The notes under the pieces were generated by a model that ran no database searches, had not been told where the DNA came from, and saw nothing but the letters and a program-made list of their open reading frames with translations. Positions 6,726 to 10,424 of a stretch of 10,424 bases of DNA are shown piece after piece. Source of the stretch: Caldilineaceae bacterium (lineage in GTDB: Bacteria; Chloroflexota; Anaerolineae; Caldilineales; Caldilineaceae); the NCBI GenBank assembly GCA_012032975.1, contig JAAUPU010000035.1, positions 1-10,424 on the forward strand. The letters are read 5' to 3'. The translations under genes were made by a program, and so were the position numbers. The first letter of the stretch is position 1, and every line of letters starts with the position of its first letter.

Positions 6726-7567
6726 GCGGGTATGTACATCCTGAAGTTTTGGTAAGCACCGACTGGGTTGCCAATCATCTCGACGACCCGAATGTGCGGC
6801 TGGTTGAGAGCAATGAGGATGTGTTGTTGTATGACACAGGTCATGTGCCCGGCGCCGTCAACATCGATTGGCACGCCGATCTGAATGACAGCACAGTGCG
6901 TGATTATGTCGACCCGGAAGCATTTGCTGCATTGATGTCGCGCAATGGCATTTCGCCGGAGACCACGGTCGTCTTTTATGGTGATAAGAACAACTGGTGG
7001 GCGACCTATTCTTTCTGGGTCTTTCAGCTCTTTGGCCATACCAACGCCAAGATCATGAATGGTGGGCGGCTCAAGTGGGTTGAAGAGGGGCGCCCAATGA
7101 CGCGCGACAAGTCTATCTATGCCGCTGCCAGGTATCCGACGCCGAAGCGTGATGACAGCAAGATTCGCGCATTTCGCGATGAGGTTCTGGACCATCAGAC
7201 CGCCGGCAACCCGTTGGTGGATGTGCGCAGCCCTGCTGAGTATCGCGGGGAGCTGTTACATATGGCCGACTATCCCCAGGAAGGCGCCATGCGCGGCGGC
7301 CACATTCCCGGCGCACGCAACGTGCCTTGGGCACGCGCTGCCAATGCAGATGGCACTTTTAAGAGCGCGGACGAATTGCGGGCGATCTACGAAGTGGAAC
7401 AAGGGTTAAACGCCGACGACAACGTAGTCGTCTACTGTCGCATCGGCGAGCGCAGCAGCCATTCCTGGTTTGTACTCAGCTATTTGCTGGGGTACAAAGA
7501 TGTGCGCAACTATGATGGTTCATGGACCGAATGGGGCAACGCGGTGCGGGTCCCCATCGAGCGGTAG
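6722..7567 (+). CDS. Thiosulfate/3-mercaptopyruvate sulfurtransferase, two rhodanese domains
   Basis: A cytoplasmic sulfurtransferase (EC 2.8.1.1 type) that moves sulfane sulfur from thiosulfate to an acceptor through a Cys persulfide. Its 281 residues match the CysA/SseA-type enzymes. The N-terminal rhodanese domain (about 8-125) keeps [11 protein letters not shown] (40-50), but its catalytic loop reads [10 protein letters not shown], with Asp in place of Cys, as is usual for the non-catalytic domain. The C-terminal domain (about 150-278) has [26 protein letters not shown], the active loop CRIGERSS with catalytic Cys239, and the C-terminal rhodanese signature [11 protein letters not shown] (261-271). 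The active loop closely resembles that of mycobacterial CysA. The start ATG has AGGAG (6710-6714) at 7 nt. An out-of-frame ATG at 6718 is ignored. A strong promoter lies upstream and a hairpin terminator downstream. The physiological sulfur acceptor is unknown. Confidence 0.93.
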   Translation: MSGYVHPEVLVSTDWVANHLDDPNVRLVESNEDVLLYDTGHVPGAVNIDWHADLNDSTVRDYVDPEAFAALMSRNGISPETTVVFYGDKNNWWATYSFWVFQLFGHTNAKIMNGGRLKWVEEGRPMTRDKSIYAAARYPTPKRDDSKIRAFRDEVLDHQTAGNPLVDVRSPAEYRGELLHMADYPQEGAMRGGHIPGARNVPWARAANADGTFKSADELRAIYEVEQGLNADDNVVVYCRIGERSSHSWFVLSYLLGYKDVRNYDGSWTEWGNAVRVPIER

Positions 7568-7606
7568 ATTCTGTCGAAGGTCAAACTTGGGTTCGATCTT
7601 TTCGAG

Positions 7607-7650
7607 GCGGGTAGGAGATATGGCTGAGATGCCTTTCTCCTGCCCGCTTT
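7607..7650 (+). terminator. Hairpin terminator after sulfurtransferase
   Basis: Twelve-base arms GCGGGTAGGAGA (7607-7618) and TCTCCTGCCCGC (7636-7647) pair fully with one G-T wobble. The 17-nt loop contains a further GGC/GCC pair. TTTGTC follows, a short T-tract. It lies 40 bases past the sulfurtransferase stop. The minus-strand phosphodiesterase also ends into it from the other side, but no T-tract follows in that direction. Confidence 0.6.
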
Positions 7651-7701
7651 GTCGATTGCACCGCGTTGCACCATTGCAGCAGGGACGATGCCGGACCCTC
7701 T

Positions 7702-8199
7702 TCAGCGAAGAGCCTGAAACGAGAATTGCCGCTTGGCGCACTCGTACAGCCCCCAGGTCGGCTCGCCGTGCATGCCCATGATCTCGCCCGGGTTGACCAG
7801 CAAACAGTCACCGATCTGTTCTTGGTGGCGCTGGTGGTCATGGCCGTAGCAGACCAGGTCGAAGTGACCGGATTGTGCAATGCGGCGGGCAGGCTCGGGG
7901 TAGTGGATAACGGCGATTGAGCGGTCGAACGCGGTCAACTCCACATAGATGCCGTGGAGCGAGAGATGGGCATGTTTGGCTGCCAGCGTATGCAGAAGCC
8001 GACCGTCGCCATCGTTGTTGCCAAAGACCACATGGATTGGACCGGCAAAGCCCAGCCCGAGTCGATCCACGATGAACGGCGCGCACAGGTCGCCGCAATG
8101 GATCAGCATCTCGGCGCCGCTTGCACGCACTTGCGCCAACGTCTTTTCCAAATTCCAAATGTGGTCGTGGCTGTCGGAAAGAATCGCGATCTTTGACAT
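7702..8199 (-). CDS. YfcE/MJ0936-type metallophosphoesterase
   Basis: A calcineurin-like metallophosphoesterase of 165 residues, the usual length for small YfcE-like phosphodiesterases. Members hydrolyse phosphodiester bonds in vitro and often have no known natural substrate. All metal-binding blocks are visible in order: D9 and H11 (SDSHDH), D37 (CGD), N61 (GNND), H99 (VIHYPEPAR, where many members have HG), and H120 and H122 (GHDH). NPGE at 136-139 is also typical. No signal peptide is present, so it is cytoplasmic. The start ATG 8199-8197 has AGGAG at 6 nt spacing. It is divergent from the LysM lipoprotein and convergent with the sulfurtransferase. The reading frame is intact. Confidence 0.92.
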   Translation of the reverse strand: MSKIAILSDSHDHIWNLEKTLAQVRASGAEMLIHCGDLCAPFIVDRLGLGFAGPIHVVFGNNDGDGRLLHTLAAKHAHLSLHGIYVELTAFDRSIAVIHYPEPARRIAQSGHFDLVCYGHDHQRHQEQIGDCLLVNPGEIMGMHGEPTWGLYECAKRQFSFQALR

Positions 8200-8253
8200 G
8201 GGATGCTCCTGAACTATTTTGGCCTGCGTTCATCTCCTGCGCACGGCGCGCTA

Positions 8254-8262
8254 TGGTATACT
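8254..8262 (+). promoter_or_regulatory. Extended -10 promoter for LysM lipoprotein
   Basis: TGG-TATACT is an extended -10 element, 5 of 6 to consensus. No good -35 is seen 17-18 bases upstream, which is tolerated in extended -10 promoters. Transcription would start near 8269, so the in-frame ATG at 8203 cannot be used from this promoter and the ATG at 8272 would be almost leaderless. Confidence 0.5.
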
Positions 8263-8271
8263 CCAGTCTAT

Positions 8272-9324
8272 ATGTTTTTGGCTCAAAGGCAAGCGCAATT
8301 GACGGTTAAGCAGACAGCGATTTTGGAGGCTTTCATCAAACGAAAGCTTGGCATTTGGGTCGTCTCCGGTGCGATTGCGCTCGTAATTGGCGGCTGTGGC
8401 CAGGTGATCACACTGGCGCCTACCCCAACGCCGGAACCGACCGCAACGATCTCGATGCAGATTATAGATGCAACCCTTGCGCCGACGGCCACACCAGCCC
8501 CCTACACACCCGCGCCCACGCCCACATCCACAATCACTCCGACTCCGGTAGTGCATACGATCCAGCCCGGTGAATCTTTGCTCGTCGTAGCCAATCTGTA
8601 CGACGTGAGCATTGCCACGCTGCAGGACGCCAACGGAATCCTCGACCCAAGATCGTTGCAGATCGGCCAGCAATTGGTGATCCCGCGCGAGGAGGAAGCG
8701 GAGGAGACATCGGAGAGCACGCCCACGGCCACGCCTCTGGCTGTGGAGGTGCAAAACCTGCACTTCAACGAAACGACCATCGGTGGATTGGCTGCGCTTG
8801 GTGAAGTGGTCAACAATGCCGGCGTAGCGCTGGAGCAGGTGCGCGTCGGCATCTCATTGCTGGACGAGCAGGAGAACGAGGTGACTCAGGCCGAAGCCCT
8901 CGTCGCGCTTGATCTGGTGGATGTAGATGGCCGCGCGCCCTTCGCCGTGTTGTTCGGCGATGTGCCAGAAGGCTTCGAGCGCTATCAGGCCTATCCACTC
9001 AGCGCTGTGCCTGCCTATGTTGGCAGCTATTATCGGGATTTGGAAGTGCGCGACCTGGTGGGCGAGGCCGAGCGCTACACCTCGTACAAGGTCAGCGGCG
9101 TCATCTACAATGCCGGGCCAGAGGAGGCAGTCAGCGTGCAAGTGGTGGTGACTGCCTATGATCCGCTGGACCGAGTGATCGCGATGCGCAAGGTTGTGCC
9201 GACCCACAACGTGGTTGCGCGAGGTGGCGAGACGACATTCACGGCTGTGTTAGCGCCGGTGGGTGGACCCGTGTCGCGTGTTGAAGCAGTTGCCCAGGGG
9301 CGGCGTCTCAGCGGTGCTCCCTAG
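8272..9324 (+). CDS. LysM-domain lipoprotein with FxLYD-like domains
   Basis: Predicted surface lipoprotein, 350 residues from this ATG. A hydrophobic signal region (GIWVVSGAIALVI) ends in the lipobox VIGGC with Cys42 as lipidation site. A Thr-Pro-rich linker follows (about 49-92). One LysM domain (93-138: HTIQPGESLLVVANLYDVS, then LQIGQQLVIP) should bind peptidoglycan or a related glycan. After an acidic linker come two beta-sandwich repeats (about 158-260 and 262-345) of FxLYD-like pattern: GEVVNNAGVALEQVRVGISL and GVIYNAGPEEAVSVQVVVTA. Start choice is uncertain. ATG 8272 is nearly leaderless. TTG 8299 has a weak ribosome binding site. GGAGG at 8325-8329 points to codon 8335, which reads ATC, and that start would give an ideal 20-residue signal peptide. 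The sortase gene follows after 107 bases. Confidence 0.85.
   Translation: MFLAQRQAQLTVKQTAILEAFIKRKLGIWVVSGAIALVIGGCGQVITLAPTPTPEPTATISMQIIDATLAPTATPAPYTPAPTPTSTITPTPVVHTIQPGESLLVVANLYDVSIATLQDANGILDPRSLQIGQQLVIPREEEAEETSESTPTATPLAVEVQNLHFNETTIGGLAALGEVVNNAGVALEQVRVGISLLDEQENEVTQAEALVALDLVDVDGRAPFAVLFGDVPEGFERYQAYPLSAVPAYVGSYYRDLEVRDLVGEAERYTSYKVSGVIYNAGPEEAVSVQVVVTAYDPLDRVIAMRKVVPTHNVVARGGETTFTAVLAPVGGPVSRVEAVAQGRRLSGAP
8325..8337 (+). promoter_or_regulatory. Strong Shine-Dalgarno facing an ATC codon
   Basis: GGAGG at 8325-8329 is 5 nt from an in-frame ATC at 8335-8337, directly followed by KRKLG and the signal-peptide core. This is what a normal lipoprotein start looks like, except for ATC in place of ATG. 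It is either a rare start codon, a base error, or a coincidence inside a longer N-terminus. Confidence 0.4.
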
Positions 9325-9431
9325 ACTCTGTCGCGCAGCCTACGGTCAGACGTATGCATATGTGCCAGATTGGCTTTGAAAGATTCATGCTGACAAGATG
9401 AAAGATTTTTCGTTCAACGTGAGGTAGATCC

Positions 9432-10064
9432 ATGGGGCGTGTGAGACGGCGATTGTTTCAATCTATGCTCGGGGTCATGCTGGTGGGGGTTGGCTTGCTG
9501 TCTGGCGGTTGCGGATTTTTTCAACAGCCAGAGAACCCAGCGCCGCCCGCGATCGGTCTACCTGAATTTGCCCAGAGTGATACCGGACCGGCCATCCCGG
9601 CCCGGTTGGTGCTGCCGACCATCGATCTGGATACACCGGTCGTCGAATTGGGCTGGCATCCTGCCCGGTCCAACAGCGGTCTGATATTCAGCCAATGGGA
9701 TGTGGCTGAATATGCCGCGGGTTGGCACAAGAACAGTTCGCTGCCAGCAGAAGGCGGCAACGTCGTCTTGAGCGCCCACAACAACATTCTGGGTTCTATT
9801 TTTCGAGAATTGGATCAACTAAAGAAGGGCGACCAGGCCATTCTATATTCGAATGGCCGCCCGGTCGTCTACGAAGTGGACCGCGTGATGATCGTTCCGG
9901 AGACAAATGCCACCCCCGAGCAGCGGGCGCAGAACGTGAGTTGGATCGAACCAACTGGGGATGCGCGGTTGACGCTGGTCAGCTGTTGGCCACGAGATGA
10001 CAACACCCACCGCATTATCGTAGTGGCCCACCCCGTCTCTCCAAAGCAGCTCAGCCAGAACTGA
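9432..10064 (+). CDS. Sortase with lipoprotein signal peptide
   Basis: A sortase-family cysteine transpeptidase of 210 residues, acting outside the membrane. In general sortases cut a sorting signal and join the protein to an amine acceptor. The catalytic triad is visible: His116 in VVLSAHNN, Cys185 in LTLVSCWP, and Arg194 in THRIIVVAHP. The N-terminus has RVRRR, a hydrophobic core and the lipobox SGGC (Cys27), then a Pro-rich spacer, so the enzyme seems lipid-anchored and not held by a membrane helix. The start ATG has GAGG (9421-9424) at 7 nt. Class cannot be fixed from motifs alone; short sortases of this sort with TLVSC resemble class D, E or F enzymes. No LPxTG-type substrate is encoded in the window. 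The gene follows the LysM lipoprotein and is convergent with rimI, 34 bases apart. Confidence 0.9.
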   Translation: MGRVRRRLFQSMLGVMLVGVGLLSGGCGFFQQPENPAPPAIGLPEFAQSDTGPAIPARLVLPTIDLDTPVVELGWHPARSNSGLIFSQWDVAEYAAGWHKNSSLPAEGGNVVLSAHNNILGSIFRELDQLKKGDQAILYSNGRPVVYEVDRVMIVPETNATPEQRAQNVSWIEPTGDARLTLVSCWPRDDNTHRIIVVAHPVSPKQLSQN

Positions 10065-10098
10065 GCAAACGACGCAGGTTCCGCGGCTACATTCGACC

Positions 10099-10424
10099 TC
10101 AAAATTCTGCGTCGTAACCCAGACGCTCGCCCATTTCTATTCGTTCTTCCAGCGACGGACCAAACTTGAGTCGAATCTCACAGGCCACGCTGTTGCGACG
10201 GCGGCCAAGATCGCGCCACACAAAGTCGTATTGGATATTATCCAGGGTCAATAGGAGCGCGTCCTCGTGGTTGTCCTCATAATATCGCTTGCGTACACCC
10301 ACTTCTTGAAAACCAAGCCGCGAGTAAAGATTGATCGCGGCCTGGTTTCCTGCCCGAACCTCTAACATGGCCAGCTCGGCGCCCTTCGCCTGTATTGAGG
10401 TGAGCATGTTGAGCAGAATCCACT
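10099..10424 (-). CDS. rimI: Ribosomal protein S18 alanine N-acetyltransferase, 3' part
   Basis: The C-terminal 108 or so residues of a RimI-type GNAT, which acetylates the N-terminal Ala of ribosomal protein S18. The visible frame has the RimI hallmarks LEVRAGNQAAINLYSRLGF, EVGVRKRYYEDN and EDALLL in order. The acetyl-CoA P-loop (QxxGxG/A) must lie just outside the right edge, because the helix that follows it starts at the border (WILLNMLTS). The 5' end is missing because of the window edge. After the normal end of the domain (LLLTLDN) there is a tail of about 45 residues (IQYDFVWRDLG to LGYDAEF) not found in short RimI proteins. rimI often lies near tsaB or tsaD, but this cannot be seen here. 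Confidence 0.88.
   Translation of the reverse strand, partial: WILLNMLTSIQAKGAELAMLEVRAGNQAAINLYSRLGFQEVGVRKRYYEDNHEDALLLTLDNIQYDFVWRDLGRRRNSVACEIRLKFGPSLEERIEMGERLGYDAEF

Noticed and set aside
7588..7597. GGGTTCGATC resembling a tRNA T-loop
   Set aside because: The flanking bases do not pair as a T-stem and there is no cloverleaf around it.
8203..8271. ATG 8203 as the start of the LysM lipoprotein
   Set aside because: It would put a promoter-like extended -10 inside the coding region, places 65 residues before the lipid Cys, and its own ATG sits inside the ribosome binding region of the divergent phosphodiesterase.

Overview
The window looks like a piece of a Chloroflexota genome, probably from an Anaerolineae- or Caldilineae-like lineage. 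This is inferred from gene style, not from a marker gene: lipoproteins with Thr-Pro linkers and a LysM domain, a sortase with a lipobox, a bacterial dynamin C-terminal region of the type common in that phylum, delta-60 repeats and a CysA-type sulfurtransferase. No database search was run, and all family calls come from motifs read in the translations. There is no rRNA, tRNA, CRISPR array, transposon or phage module that I can support.

Layout, left to right. Positions 1 to about 200 hold a partial minus-strand coding stretch of unknown family. It meets head-on a plus-strand dynamin-like gene that has lost its GTPase half and carries a frameshift near 815-832. A GNAT acetyltransferase overlaps the dynamin stop codon and is convergent with a DinB/YfiT-like protein. 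After a 476-base gap with one plausible promoter comes a CNNM/DUF21-CBS membrane protein. It is convergent, 11 bases apart, with a minus-strand gene made almost entirely of seven delta-60 repeats and carrying one frameshift. Upstream of that gene on the same strand is a family 4 glycosyltransferase with two compensating frameshifts. Divergent from it, behind a near-consensus promoter and a leader of about 140 nt, is a two-domain thiosulfate sulfurtransferase with a strong hairpin after it. A YfcE-like phosphodiesterase (minus) is divergent from a LysM lipoprotein (plus), which is followed by a lipobox sortase. The right edge holds the 3' part of rimI on the minus strand.

How the genes fit together: this is mostly housekeeping and accessory single-gene units, not one pathway. 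The LysM lipoprotein and the sortase are the clearest functional pair, both predicted to sit on the outside of the cell membrane. The dynamin and the acetyltransferase are likely co-translated.

Caution: four single-base indels break three otherwise well-conserved genes, one of them in a G5 run, and a fourth anomaly is the abrupt strand switch near position 200. This pattern fits uncorrected sequencing or assembly error at least as well as real gene decay. I found no convincing new defence or mobile system. The more unusual items are the seven-repeat protein with an operator-like palindrome over its promoter, the short upstream ORF ahead of the sulfurtransferase, and the uncertain start codon of the LysM lipoprotein.
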